A DNA stretch of 64,000 nucleotides, taken from JASHVB01 sp963762885. Its GTDB lineage: Bacteria > Pseudomonadota > Alphaproteobacteria > Acetobacterales > Acetobacteraceae. The notes below the pieces were generated by a model. It searched no databases. It saw nothing but the letters and a program-made list of their open reading frames with translations, and was not told the origin of the DNA. Within the stretch, counting starts at the first letter, position 1. Each line of letters opens with the position of its first letter. The position numbers and the translations under genes were made by a program. Positions 45,107 to 54,600 of the stretch are shown here, piece after piece. The DNA lies in the NCBI GenBank assembly GCA_963762885.1, contig CAVXNH010000109.1, positions 95,517 through 159,516 on the forward strand. The letters are read 5' to 3'.

Positions 45107-45533
45107 GCTCGTTCTCCCAGATTGGCTCAATCCGGAAGCAAGCATCAGGCAGCCAAAGGTCAGGCCCGTTAGGCGATTGTCGTGCGAGCGTGGCGGGGGG
45201 AAAATGTCCTCCGCCGACGCCTCCCTGTTGTCCTCCCGCCGCCCGCGGTCCCTGCAGCCGTTGAGCGATTTGTTTGCCGTTGGTCGGGGAAGGTTGCGTT
45301 CCCGCCCCGCGTTGGCGGCGTGTCTCGCCGCAATATGAGCCTACGACAGGGCGCTTGCCGTCTCAACCGATATCGCAGGGTGGCCGCGATCCAACGACTT
45401 CGCTGCAAGGTCGCCGCCCGCGCTTCCAATGTCACGACCGTTTGGCCTGGCACAGCAACGTAGAGTGATTGCAACGCAACTGCCTCACACTCCCTCTCCC
45501 GCAACCCAGCGGGAAAGAGTAGGGTAGGGGCCG
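45107..45533. other. 427-bp divergent intergenic stretch
   Basis: The upstream region between the minus-strand MFS gene and pgsA. Near 45490-45525 is a degenerate CCCTCTCCCGC / GCGGGAAAGAG hairpin related to the element after rsmA. No gene is seen. Confidence 0.5.
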
Positions 45534-46139
45534 ATGCCGACCGATCTTCCCAACCTGCTGACGCTGTCGCGTATCGCGGCGATCCCGCTGCTGGTGCTGC
45601 TGGTCGCCTTGCGCCTGCCCGCGGCGGACCTTGCTGCCTGCGTGGTGTTCAGCGCGGCCGCCATCACCGACTATTACGACGGCAAGCTGGCCCGCAGCCG
45701 CCGCCTGCAATCCGACCTCGGCCGCATGCTGGATCCGATCGCCGACAAGCTGCTGGTCGGCGCCGCGTTGATGATGCTGGTCGGCCAGAATCGCCTGTCC
45801 GCCCTGGGGCTCTACCCGGCCATCGTCATCATGCTGCGCGAAATCCTGGTCAGCGGGCTGCGCGAATACCTAGCCGGCATCCGTATTGGCCTGCCGGTGA
45901 CGCCGCTCGCCAAATGGAAAACCGGCTTCCAGATGGGCGCCCTCGGCACCCTGCTCGCCGGCGACACCACCGCGCAGTTCCTGCATCTCGGGTTCCTGCC
46001 GGTGTCGATCATCGGCGAAGCGATGCTGTGGGTCGCCGCCGGCCTGACGCTGTGGACCGGTTGGGACTACCTGACCGCCGGCTGGCGCCATGCCACCGTG
46101 CCATCAGACCCGCTGCGAAAGCGTCAGTATCCCTCGTGA
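45534..46139 (+). CDS. pgsA: CDP-diacylglycerol-glycerol-3-phosphate 3-phosphatidyltransferase
   Basis: 201 residues, inner membrane. It makes phosphatidylglycerol phosphate from CDP-diacylglycerol and glycerol-3-phosphate. The CDP-alcohol phosphotransferase signature D-x2-D-G-x2-A-R-x8-G-x3-D-x3-D is complete in TDYYDGKLARSRRLQSDLGR followed by MLDPIAD (about residues 43-69). The start LPNLLTLSRIAAIPLLVLL is typical. The ribosome-binding site GGGTAGGGG precedes ATG 45534. It heads a run with mobB, a lipoprotein, moaD and moaE. Confidence 0.96.
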   Translation: MPTDLPNLLTLSRIAAIPLLVLLVALRLPAADLAACVVFSAAAITDYYDGKLARSRRLQSDLGRMLDPIADKLLVGAALMMLVGQNRLSALGLYPAIVIMLREILVSGLREYLAGIRIGLPVTPLAKWKTGFQMGALGTLLAGDTTAQFLHLGFLPVSIIGEAMLWVAAGLTLWTGWDYLTAGWRHATVPSDPLRKRQYPS

Positions 46140-46163
46140 CGGCGATCGCGTGAGGGTTGCGGC

Positions 46164-46658
46164 GTGAAGGTTCTGGGCATCGTCGGCTGGTCTGGCAGCG
46201 GCAAAACCACCCTCCTAACCGGGCTGCTGCCGTTGCTAAAGGCGCGCGGCCTGACCGTGTCCACCGTCAAGCACACCCACCACGGCTTCGACATGGACCG
46301 CCCCGGCAAGGATACCTATCGCCATCGCGAGGCCGGCGCGCAGGAGGTCCTGGTGGCATCCGGCGAGCGATGGGCTCTGCTGCACGAGGTCGAGGGTCCG
46401 GAACCACGCCTGCCGGAACTACTGGCGCGCATGCAGCCGGTCGATCTGGTGCTGGTCGAGGGCTTCAAGTCGCACCCCTTCCCCAAGCTGGAGGTTCACC
46501 GCCCAGCGCTGGGCAAGCCGCCGATCTGGCTTTCCGAACATGATGTCGTAGCCGTGGCGACCGACGCGCCGCTGGCAGCCTGCGACCGGACTCTGCTGCC
46601 GTTGAACGATCCGGCCGCCGTCGCCGAATGGCTGCGGCAATTCCTTGCGCTTGAGTAG
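46164..46658 (+). CDS. mobB: Molybdopterin-guanine dinucleotide biosynthesis protein MobB
   Basis: 164 residues from GTG 46164. The P-loop is IVGWSGSGKTTLL (residues 6-18), followed by STVKHTHHGFDMDRPGKDTYRHREAGA and LVLVEGFKSHPFPKLEVHR, all typical of MobB. It is a GTP-binding accessory for attaching GMP to molybdopterin. It lies 24 bases after pgsA and in the same direction as moaD and moaE, so these form a molybdenum-cofactor group. Confidence 0.95.
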   Translation: MKVLGIVGWSGSGKTTLLTGLLPLLKARGLTVSTVKHTHHGFDMDRPGKDTYRHREAGAQEVLVASGERWALLHEVEGPEPRLPELLARMQPVDLVLVEGFKSHPFPKLEVHRPALGKPPIWLSEHDVVAVATDAPLAACDRTLLPLNDPAAVAEWLRQFLALE

Positions 46659-46770
46659 CGCGCTCTGTGAGGGCACATTCGCCCAGGGATGGCTGGCCGG
46701 AGCCGCCCGTGTCGATTTCGAGCTGTCGTTCGGGCCGCGGCCACGGTCCCTATGGGGGAGACTAGACTTC

Positions 46771-47412
46771 ATGCGGCGTTTCGCCACGCTGGGCCTCGCG
46801 CTCATGCTTGCTGGCTGTGGTTACAAGACGTGGTGGAATCCGCCGTTCACCCCGGGATATCAGCCTTATGCTCCGACCGGCGACGCCGAGAACCTTCAGC
46901 GCGCCAAGGGCATCAGCGTCGATGTTCAGCCGATGACGCCACAGCCGGGCGATATCTGGCCCGGGCCGGTGCCGCCCACGCCAACTTTGCAGGAGCTGGA
47001 ACAGCAGGGCCTGGAGCCGCAGCCGGAGCAAGCGGTGCCCGGCTCGCCGCTGGGCCGTGGGGTGGTGCCCCGGTCCTCGCAGGGCGAGGCGGTTCCTTAC
47101 GTGCCGCCGCAGGTGACACATGGCAGTTCGACGCCGCCTGGCTCGAATCAGCCGGGGCTGGCGCCGCTGCCGAACATCCCGCCGGGCTCGCCCCCCAGTG
47201 CGCGGGCCGCACCGCCGCCCGGGCGCCCATCGTATGGCCAGACGATACAGACACCGAACGGCACCACCGGCGTGACAACCGGCGGCACCCAGGGCTATCA
47301 GACCATCACCACGCCCGGCGGCGGCTCCGCGATCGTCGTGCCGAACGGCAACGGCACCAGCACCGTTATCAAGTCGGACGGCACGATCGAGACCATCCCG
47401 ACACCGAAGTAA
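46771..47412 (+). CDS. Pro/Gly-rich lipoprotein
   Basis: 213 residues from ATG 46771 (GGGGGAG upstream). A short signal peptide ends in the lipobox LMLAGC, so Cys 16 or so is lipidated. The mature protein is rich in Pro, Gly and Thr and looks extended. The C-terminal half has TPNGTTGVTTGGTQGYQTIT and a Thr/Gly-rich end. No enzymatic domain is seen. moaD begins 5 bases downstream. The function is unknown, perhaps structural in the envelope. Confidence 0.82.
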   Translation: MRRFATLGLALMLAGCGYKTWWNPPFTPGYQPYAPTGDAENLQRAKGISVDVQPMTPQPGDIWPGPVPPTPTLQELEQQGLEPQPEQAVPGSPLGRGVVPRSSQGEAVPYVPPQVTHGSSTPPGSNQPGLAPLPNIPPGSPPSARAAPPPGRPSYGQTIQTPNGTTGVTTGGTQGYQTITTPGGGSAIVVPNGNGTSTVIKSDGTIETIPTPK

Positions 47413-47417
47413 GGCGC

Positions 47418-47690
47418 ATGGCTGACACCGACAGGCCCCTGACGATCCTGTACTTCGCCTGGCTGCGCGAGCGCGTCGGCACGGCGGCGGAGGAGCTTTC
47501 CCTGCCTGCGGCCGTGGCGACCGTCGCCGACCTGGTGGACCACCTGGCGGCGCGCGGCCCCGGCTATGCGGCGGCGTTCGCCAACCGCCGCTCGGTGCGC
47601 TGCGCGGTGAATCAGGAGTTCGCGCCGGCCTCGGCCGCGCTGCATCCCGGCGACGAGGTGGCGTTCTTCCCGCCGGTAACCGGGGGCTGA
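47418..47690 (+). CDS. moaD: Molybdopterin synthase small subunit MoaD
   Basis: 90 residues with a ubiquitin-like fold: ILYFAWLRERVGTAAEELSLP at the start, HPGDEVAFFPPVTGG at the end. The C-terminal Gly-Gly is the thiocarboxylate carrier that delivers sulfur to precursor Z together with MoaE, encoded 1.2 kb downstream. The ATG lies 5 bases after the lipoprotein stop. Confidence 0.95.
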   Translation: MADTDRPLTILYFAWLRERVGTAAEELSLPAAVATVADLVDHLAARGPGYAAAFANRRSVRCAVNQEFAPASAALHPGDEVAFFPPVTGG

Positions 47691-47725
47691 CGACCGGCCG
47701 GCGAGACCTCGATCGGGGGCCGTGG

Positions 47726-48184
47726 ATGGGTGACGAGAACACGTCGACCAGGCGGGCAACTCCGGCGGATGCAAGTGCGATCCGCGAGCTGACCCGTGCC
47801 GCTTACGCCAAATGGGTGCCGGTCATCGGCCGTGAGCCCAAGCCGATGGTAGCGGACTATGACGCTGCTGTGCGCCGTCACCTGATCGACCTGCTGTATG
47901 CCGGCGACCATCTGGCCGCATTGATCGAGACGATCCCAGCCCCCGGCCACCTGCTGATCGAGAACGTCGCGGTCGCCCCTGCCTTCCAGCGACGCGGCTA
48001 CGGCCGCAGGCTGCTGGCGCACGCGGAGCGATTGGCGGCATCGCTGGGGCTTGCCGAAGTGCGGCTCTACACCAACCAGCGCTTCGAGCAGAACGTGCGG
48101 CTATATTTGCTGCTTGGCTATCGGGTGGATCGCGAGCAGGTGCTCGCCGGTGGCGTCGCCGTGCACATGAGCAAGGCGCTCTGA
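47726..48184 (+). CDS. GNAT-family N-acetyltransferase
   Basis: 152 residues. The acetyl-CoA-binding motif A is VAPAFQRRGYGRRLLAHAE (Q/RxxGxG/A type), with an IENV strand before it and ELTRAAYAKWVPVIGREPKPM at the N-terminus. The substrate is unknown. It lies between moaD and moaE, an uncommon interruption. Confidence 0.88.
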   Translation: MGDENTSTRRATPADASAIRELTRAAYAKWVPVIGREPKPMVADYDAAVRRHLIDLLYAGDHLAALIETIPAPGHLLIENVAVAPAFQRRGYGRRLLAHAERLAASLGLAEVRLYTNQRFEQNVRLYLLLGYRVDREQVLAGGVAVHMSKAL

Positions 48185-48279
48185 TCCGGCCGTCGCTGGG
48201 TCCCGCGAAAACTGTTCCGCCCCGCTGACCCGCGGGTTAAGCTCGGCCCAACAAGGTGATGTAATGGGGAGCCGTTGCC

Positions 48280-48759
48280 ATGAGTTCAGAAGCCGTTTCG
48301 TCGACTACCCGTGGCGCATTGCAGCCGATGATCATGACGCCAGAGAAGGCGGAAACGATCCGTCCATTCGGCATCGACATGAAAGTGATGCTGGGCGGCG
48401 AGCACACCGGCGGCACGTTTTCGGCGATCGTCGCCGAGGTAAAGCCTGGCGAAGGCCCGCCGCCGCATCTGCACCGCGACCGCGAGGAGTATTTCTTCGT
48501 CATCGAGGGCACCTACTCGCTCGGCGTGGACGGCAACGAGTCGACCATTGGACCCGGCACGCTGGTCTTCGTGCCGCGCGGCACGGTGCACACCTTCAAG
48601 AACATCACCAGCGGCATGGGCAAACTGCTTGAGTGGACCATCCCCGGCGATAACGGCGATTACTTCCGCGCTATGCACGCGATGGAGGCGGGCGGCGGGT
48701 TCGATCCCGAGAAATTCGCCGAGATCAACCTGCGCTTCGTGACGGAGTTCGTCGGATAG
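48280..48759 (+). CDS. Cupin-domain protein
   Basis: 159 residues with one cupin barrel. Motif 1 is PHLHRDREEYFFVIEG, with His, His and Glu metal ligands, and motif 2 is PRGTVHTFKN with the last His (about residues 65-110). It is a small metal-binding sugar-phosphate isomerase-like or dioxygenase-like protein; the substrate is not predictable. A perfect hairpin (CTTGACCCTTTGGGGTCAAG, ~48812-48831) follows and may end its transcript. Confidence 0.85.
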   Translation: MSSEAVSSTTRGALQPMIMTPEKAETIRPFGIDMKVMLGGEHTGGTFSAIVAEVKPGEGPPPHLHRDREEYFFVIEGTYSLGVDGNESTIGPGTLVFVPRGTVHTFKNITSGMGKLLEWTIPGDNGDYFRAMHAMEAGGGFDPEKFAEINLRFVTEFVG

Positions 48760-48848
48760 AACGAAACCCTCGATAGGGGAGGGGAGAAATTTGTCCGGCT
48801 GTCGCCTATCTTGACCCTTTGGGGTCAAGGCCCTCGGGGAGTCCAGCA

Positions 48849-49316
48849 ATGGCGACAGTGCGCGTGCAGGAAGCGGATTTCGACGTGTCGGCGGAGATGG
48901 CGGCACTGACCGCCGGGCGGACCGATATCGGCGGCATCGGCTGTTTCGTCGGCACCGTGCGCGATGCCGCCGCGGGCCGGCCCATCGCCGCGATGTCGCT
49001 GGAGCACTACCCGGCGATGACCGAACGCGCGATCCGCCGGATCGCGGCCGAGGCAGCGCAGCGGTGGTCGCTCCTCGGCTGCACGGTGATCCACCGCGTC
49101 GGCCGGCTGGAACCCGGCGCGCAGATCGTGCTGGTCCTTGCCGCGGCCTCGCATCGCGGCGAGGCGCTGGAGGCGACCACGTTCCTCATCGACTGGCTCA
49201 AGACGAAAGCGCCGTTCTGGAAGCGGGAGGAATTCACCAACGGCACCGGCGTTTGGGTCGAAGCGCGCGAGACGGATGACGCGGCCGCGGCGCGGTGGGG
49301 CTCCGGCGCGGGATAG
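48849..49316 (+). CDS. moaE: Molybdopterin synthase catalytic subunit MoaE
   Basis: 155 residues. The family signatures are IGGIGCFVGTVRD, LEHYPAMTERAIRRIA, VIHRVGRLEPGAQIVLVLAA, ASHRGEALEATTFLIDWLKT and KAPFWKREEF, with the catalytic Lys in KTKAPFWKRE. With MoaD it converts precursor Z to molybdopterin. The C-terminus is slightly extended and acidic/Ala-rich. Confidence 0.96.
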   Translation: MATVRVQEADFDVSAEMAALTAGRTDIGGIGCFVGTVRDAAAGRPIAAMSLEHYPAMTERAIRRIAAEAAQRWSLLGCTVIHRVGRLEPGAQIVLVLAAASHRGEALEATTFLIDWLKTKAPFWKREEFTNGTGVWVEARETDDAAAARWGSGAG

Positions 49317-49326
49317 CGGAAGCCTA

Positions 49327-49908
49327 TCAGTCACCCATGGTCATGATGCGTTCGATGCGCCGGTCGGGAATGAACCACATCGTGGCGACCAGAGCGTAGA
49401 TGACCTCCGCGATCGCCGGATTGACGAATGCCAGGCCAACCGCCGCGGCATATAGCGCCAGCGACGCCTTGCCCTTGATGTCGGAACCAAGCGCGGCGGC
49501 CAGGGTCGAAGCGCGTCCTTCGGTACGCAAAATGGTCTGTTCCAGGACGTAGTACGCGGCGCCGCACATCAAAAGCAACGCGCCATAGATCGCCGCCGGC
49601 ACCGGGGCCTTGTAGTTCTGGCCCAGCCACTCCGTCGCGATCGGCGTCAGCGAGAGCCAGAACAGCAGGTGCATGTTGGCCCATAGGATCATGCCGTTGA
49701 CCCGTTTCACCGCGTGCAGCATGTGGTGATGGTTGTTCCAATAGATCGCGACGTACAGAAAGCTCAGGACGTAGCTGAGGAAGAACGGCAGCGTCCTGGC
49801 GAGCGCCGCCCAGTCGGCACCCTGCGGCACCTTCAGTTCCAGCACCATGATGGTAATGATGATGGCGATCACGCCATCGCTGAACGCGGTCAGCCGTTCC
49901 TTGTTCAC
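49327..49908 (-). CDS. TMEM175/DUF1211-family membrane protein (potassium-channel-like)
   Basis: 193 residues from GTG 49908 (AGGGGC upstream). The family hallmark FSDGVIAIIITIMVLEL is at the N-terminus, followed by about five further membrane segments (LPFFLSYVLSFLYVAIYWNNHHH, ANMHLLFWLSLTPIATEWLG). Bacterial members form potassium-leak channels. It converges on moaE with a 10-base gap. Its upstream region holds a palindromic element. Confidence 0.88.
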   Translation of the reverse strand: MNKERLTAFSDGVIAIIITIMVLELKVPQGADWAALARTLPFFLSYVLSFLYVAIYWNNHHHMLHAVKRVNGMILWANMHLLFWLSLTPIATEWLGQNYKAPVPAAIYGALLLMCGAAYYVLEQTILRTEGRASTLAAALGSDIKGKASLALYAAAVGLAFVNPAIAEVIYALVATMWFIPDRRIERIMTMGD

Positions 49909-49991
49909 GATGCCCCTGTGCTGGCCTTGTCGAACCCAGTCTACGATGCAGCCTAAAGCGGCGGGAGGATAGATCGGCGCCGCAATCTTCC

Positions 49992-50108
49992 GTGTCATGG
50001 CCGGCGAAGCATGCCACCGGGTTTGACCCGGTGGTCCGGTCACCCAGGACTTCGCTGTGTGGCACGAAAGAAAGACGTGGGTAACCGGGCCAAGCCCGGT
50101 CATGACAC
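49992..50108. repeat. Inverted-repeat element bounded by GTGTCATGG / CATGACAC
   Basis: About 117 bp. The right half (GTGTGGCACGAAAGAAAGAC, then GTGGGTAACCGGGCCAAGCC) is nearly identical to that of the element at 40240-40358, while the left parts differ. An internal hairpin (ACCGGGTTTGACCCGGT) is present. The element lies in the divergent gap between the TMEM175-like gene and the CoA-transferase. Confidence 0.8.
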
Positions 50109-50211
50109 TTTAGCGCAGTGTCGCGCGCCCCGACCCGGCAATGACGCCGCCGCCCGCCTGTGCCATGCTCTCCCCAAGCAAGACCGAGAACCCATCAGGA
50201 GGAGCGCAATC

Positions 50212-51441
50212 ATGTCCGACAGCAGCGTGGAACTCGACTTTCTCGCCGGCATCAAGGTCGTCGATTTCACCCAGTTCGAAGCCGGCCCATCCTGCACCGA
50301 GGCACTCGCCTGGCTCGGCGCCGAGGTGGTGAAGATCGAGAACCCCAAGACCGGCGATCCCGGCCGCCGCCTGCGCGCCGGCCAGCCCGACGACGACCCG
50401 TATTACTTCCACATGTTCAACGCCAACAAGAAGTCCATCACCGTCAACCTGAAGGAACCCCGAGGCCTTGCCCTGGTGCAGGACCTGCTGCGCAAAGCCG
50501 ATGTGTGCGTCGAGAACATGGCCCCCGGCACCATCGAGCGGCTCGGCCTCGGCTATGACGACGTGCGCGCAATCAATCCCGGTATCATCTATTGCCAGGT
50601 GAAGGGCTTCGGTACCGGCAGCCCCTACGAAACCAATCTGGCGTTCGACATGATCGCGCAGGCCACCGGCGGCACCATCAGCGTCACCGGAGAGAAGGGC
50701 AGGGGACCGGTAAAGCCTGGCCTGTCGCTCGGCGATACCGGCACCGGAATGACGATGGCGATCAGCATCCTCGGCGCGTTGCACAAGCGGGCGAAGACCG
50801 GCGAGGGCCATCGGCTGCAAGTCGCGATGCAGGACGCGATGCTGCACTATATGCGCACTAACTTCTCCACCCAGGCGCGCAGCGGCAAGGCGGTGGAGCG
50901 GGACGGCACCCACTCGGGCGGCGGTTCTAACGCCCCGTCCGGCCTGTATCCCTGCGCACCCGGCGGCCCGAACGACTACGTCTGGATCATGACCAGCCGC
51001 GCCAACCCCGAGCATTGGGCGCGGCTATGCAAGGTGATGGGGCGCGAGGAACTGATCCAGGATCAGCGTTTCGCCAAGCCTGCCGACCGCGTGAAGAACA
51101 TGGCCGAACTCGACGCGATCATCGAGGCCTGGACGCGCAGCCGCACCAAGCACGACGCGATGGCCCAGGTCGGCGGCGCCGGCATTCCGGCCGGCGCGGT
51201 GCTCGACACGATGGAACTCCAGAACGAGCCCACCTTCGAGCAACGCGGCATCATGCAGACGATGCAGCACCCCAAGCATGGCCCGTTCAAGATGCCGGCC
51301 TGGCCGGTGCGCGTGGACGGCAAGCCGCCGCGCGTCAAACCGTCGCCGATGCTGGGCGAGCACACCGCCAGCGTGCTGACCGGCTGGCTCGGGCTAAGCG
51401 ATGCGGAGGTGGAGACGCTACGCGGCGAAGGCGTAGTGTAG
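50212..51441 (+). CDS. CaiB/BaiF-family (type III) CoA-transferase
   Basis: 409 residues, strong ribosome-binding site AGGAGGAGC. The family fold is clear: GIKVVDFTQFEAGPSCTEALAWLGAEVVKIENP at the N-terminus and the catalytic Asp in GLSLGDTGTG (D175). It is closest in style to formyl-CoA:oxalate-type transferases and probably moves CoA between carboxylic acids. The actual acids are unknown. It is monocistronic. Confidence 0.92.
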   Translation: MSDSSVELDFLAGIKVVDFTQFEAGPSCTEALAWLGAEVVKIENPKTGDPGRRLRAGQPDDDPYYFHMFNANKKSITVNLKEPRGLALVQDLLRKADVCVENMAPGTIERLGLGYDDVRAINPGIIYCQVKGFGTGSPYETNLAFDMIAQATGGTISVTGEKGRGPVKPGLSLGDTGTGMTMAISILGALHKRAKTGEGHRLQVAMQDAMLHYMRTNFSTQARSGKAVERDGTHSGGGSNAPSGLYPCAPGGPNDYVWIMTSRANPEHWARLCKVMGREELIQDQRFAKPADRVKNMAELDAIIEAWTRSRTKHDAMAQVGGAGIPAGAVLDTMELQNEPTFEQRGIMQTMQHPKHGPFKMPAWPVRVDGKPPRVKPSPMLGEHTASVLTGWLGLSDAEVETLRGEGVV

Positions 51442-51471
51442 CACCGATTGCTCCAGCGGCCCCACCGCCCA

Positions 51472-51519
51472 ACCGTTCAGCCGCCCTACCGTTCAGCCGC
51501 CCTACCGTTCAGCCGCCCA
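51472..51519. repeat. 16-bp tandem repeat, three copies
   Basis: ACCGTTCAGCCGCCCT occurs three times head to tail (51472-51487, 51488-51503, 51504-51519, the last base differing), just after the CoA-transferase. There are no spacers, so it is not a CRISPR array. Confidence 0.85.
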
Positions 51520-51529
51520 GCCGGTCAAC

Positions 51530-51616
51530 GTCATGGCCGGCCTTGTGCCGGCCATCCACGCCTTCGCCGTGGCGGTCAAGGAAGGCGTGGATGGCCGGCA
51601 CAAGGCCGGCCATGAC
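51530..51616. repeat. Perfect 35-bp inverted repeat
   Basis: Arms 51530-51564 and 51582-51616 are exact complements, starting GTCATGGCCGGCCTTGTGCC and ending CGGCACAAGGCCGGCCATGA; the loop is 17 bases. It has the same ends as the 42358 palindrome. It lies between convergent genes and may terminate both. Confidence 0.9.
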
Positions 51617-51665
51617 GGTTGGGCGACGGGGGCGACGAGGGGCGACGGGGAGTGTCCCCGCACCA

Positions 51666-54600
51666 CTACCCCACCCGCCGCAGATCCAGCGTCCGCGGAT
51701 GCTCGCGCGACCGCGCAACCACCGGCTCCGCCATCGGCCCGGGCGTATGCCCGATCGGGAAGAACCGCGCCTTACGCCGAGCCTCCGCCTCGTTCGCATT
51801 CACCGGGAAGCGTTCGTAATTCCGCCCGCCCGGATGCGCCACGTGATGCGTCAGCCCGCCCAGCGAACGTCCCGTCCAGCGATCGTAGATGTCGAAGATC
51901 AGCGGCGTCTCCGGCGGGATTGTCGGATGCAGCGATGACGGCGGGTTCCACGCCTTGAACCGCACCCCACCGACATACTCCCCCACCCGGTCCGTCTGGG
52001 TCAGCGGCACCGCGTGGCCGTTGCACGCCAGCACGTAGCGCTCATCCACCCAGCCATCCACCCGCGCCTGCACCCGTTCGATGGAGCTGTCCACGTAGCG
52101 CGCCGTACCGCCCAGCGCCGCCTCCTCGCCCAGCACATGCCACGGCTCCAGCGCGTGCCGCAGTTCCAGCGTGGCGCCGCGCAGCGCGATCTCGCCGATC
52201 CGAGGAAACCGGAACTCGAAATGCGGATCGAACCACCCGCGGTCCAGCCCAAACCCCAACAGCCGCAGGTCGTCCAGAGCGTCCTCGAAGTCCTGCGCCA
52301 CGAAGTGCGGCAGCATGAAATCGTCGTGCACGCGGGTGCCCCAATGCACCAGCCTCCGGTCGTACGGCGCTTGCCAGAACGCCGCCAGCGCCGAGCGCAT
52401 CAGCAGCATCTGCGCCGCCGCCATCTGCGCATGCGGAGGCATCTCCAGCGCGCGGAACTCCACCAGTCCCAGCCGCCCGGACCCACCCTCCGGCGTGTAC
52501 AGCTTGTCGATGCAGAACTCGGTGCGGTGGGTATTGCCCGTCATGTCCGCCAGGATGTTGCGGAACAGCCGATCCACCACCCAGGGCGCCGTCTCCCGCC
52601 CCGGCGCGATCTGCGCGAACGCAATCTCCAGTTCCGCCAGACTATCCTGCCGAGCCTCATCGATCCGCGGATGCTGACTGCTCGGCCCGATGAACAACCC
52701 GCTGAACAGATACGAAAGGCTCGGATGATTGTGCCAGAACCCGAGCAGCGATTTCAGCAGATCGGGACGCCGCAGGAACGGAGAATCCGCCGGCTGCGCC
52801 GCGCCCATCACCACGTGGTTGCCGCCGCCAGTCCCGACATGCCGCCCGTCCAGCATGAACTTTTCCGTAGCCAGCCCGACCTGCCGGGCCTCCTCGTAAA
52901 GTTCCTCCCCCCGCTGCACCATGTCGGACCAGTTGTGCGCGGGATGGATGTTCACCTCGATCACCCCCGGATCGGGCGTGACGGAGAAATGCTCCAGCCG
53001 AGGATCGTGCGGCGGCAGATACCCTTCCAGCACCACCTTGCGACCGGTTTCCGCCGCGGTGTCCTCGACCGCCGCTATCAGCGCCAGCCAGTCCTCCGCC
53101 GCCGTCAGAGGCGGCAGGAACACGTGCATCAGCCCACCCCGAGGCTCCACGCACAGCGCCGTCCGTATCAGTCCCGGCTCGCTGCGCCCGATCACCGGCG
53201 CGTCCTGCGCCATCGGCCGGAACCCCTCGGGACCGGCCGCCATGCCCTGCACCGGAGGCTGCGCTCGGAACGCCTGCCGCGGCGGCAGCGGCGCAAGCGG
53301 AGCGAACGGGTCCGCCTCGAACTCCGGTTCGATCTCGTCGGGGTTCGCCCAGGGCAGGCTGTCCAGCGGCAAGCGCAATCCGATCGGCGAATCGCCGGGC
53401 ACCAGGAACAGCACCCCATCACGGAAGAACCATTTTCCGCCCTGCCAGATCCGCACCCCATCGCGCACCGCGCGGCGCAACGGCAGCACGCTGCCGACCG
53501 GCGCAGCCAAGCCGCCGCCGAACACCCGGGCCAGCCGGGCACGCTCCATCTCGTCGTGCAGCTTCGCGTCCTCGGCGATCACGTTGGCCGGCAGCCGATG
53601 CTCGCGCCACAGATAGTAGTGCACGTCCTCATAGGCCGGCTGCACCAGCGCCGGATCGACCTGCAGTCGCTCGGCCAGCATGGTGGCGAACCGCGCCGCG
53701 TCGTCCGGGCTGGCATTGTCGGGATCGTCGGCGGCGGCCAGCAGCGACTGATCGCGCCACACCGCCTCCCCGTCCGGCCGCCAATGCACCGTCAGCCCCC
53801 AACGAGGCAATTGTTCCCCGGGATACTGCTTGCCGAACACGTGTTGCAGCGCCCCGCCGGGTGACCACCGGGCCGCAAGCCGGCGGACCAATTTTTCCGC
53901 GTAAGCTTGCTTGGTGGGGCCCAGCGCATCGATGTTCCACTCCGGCGCATCGATGTCGGTGGCGGAGACAAAGGTCGGCTCGCCGCCCATGGTCAGCCGG
54001 ATGTCCGACGCCACCAGCGCCCGGTCCACGCGAGCGCCCGTCGCCAGGATATCCTGCCACTGCGCCGGCGAATATGGCTTGGTCACGCGCGGTGTCTCGC
54101 GCACCCGCGTCAGGTGCATTTCAAATTCGAATTTCGTCTCGGTCGGCTCGATCAGGCCGGAGATCGGCGCCGCCGACGCCGGATCGGGGCTGGCGGCGAG
54201 CGGAATGTGTCCCTCGCCGGTCAGCAAACCCGACGTAGCATCCAGCCCGACCCAGCCGGCGCCGGGCAGGTAGACCTCGGCCCAGGCATGCAGGTCGGTG
54301 AAGTCGGCGGTGGGCCCCGCCGGGCCTTCAAGCGGCTTCACGTCGGCAACCAGCTGGATCAGGTAGCCGGACACGAAGCGCGCGGCGTAACCCAGGTTGC
54401 GCAGTGCCTGCACCAGCACCCAGGCGCTGTCCCGGCAGGAACCCTGGGCCTTCGCCAGCGTCTCTTCCGGCGTCCAGACCCCCGGCTCCAGCCGCACGAT
54501 ATAGGCGATGTGCTGCTGCACCCGCCGGTTCAACGCCACCAGCATGTCCACGGTGCGTTGCTCGCCGCGCAGCACCCCATCCAGCAGCGTGCGCATCCGC

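Noticed and set aside
43832..45172. Long plus-strand frame opposite the MFS gene
   Set aside because: An antisense shadow rich in Arg, His and Gln, with no hydrophobic segments or motifs.
51472..51519. CRISPR-like repeat
   Set aside because: Three 16-bp units lie directly next to each other without spacers and without cas genes.
52014..53864. Long plus-strand frame opposite the transglutaminase/DUF2126 gene
   Set aside because: The composition (His/Arg/Pro/Gln-rich) is that of an antisense shadow of a GC-rich gene, with no motif.
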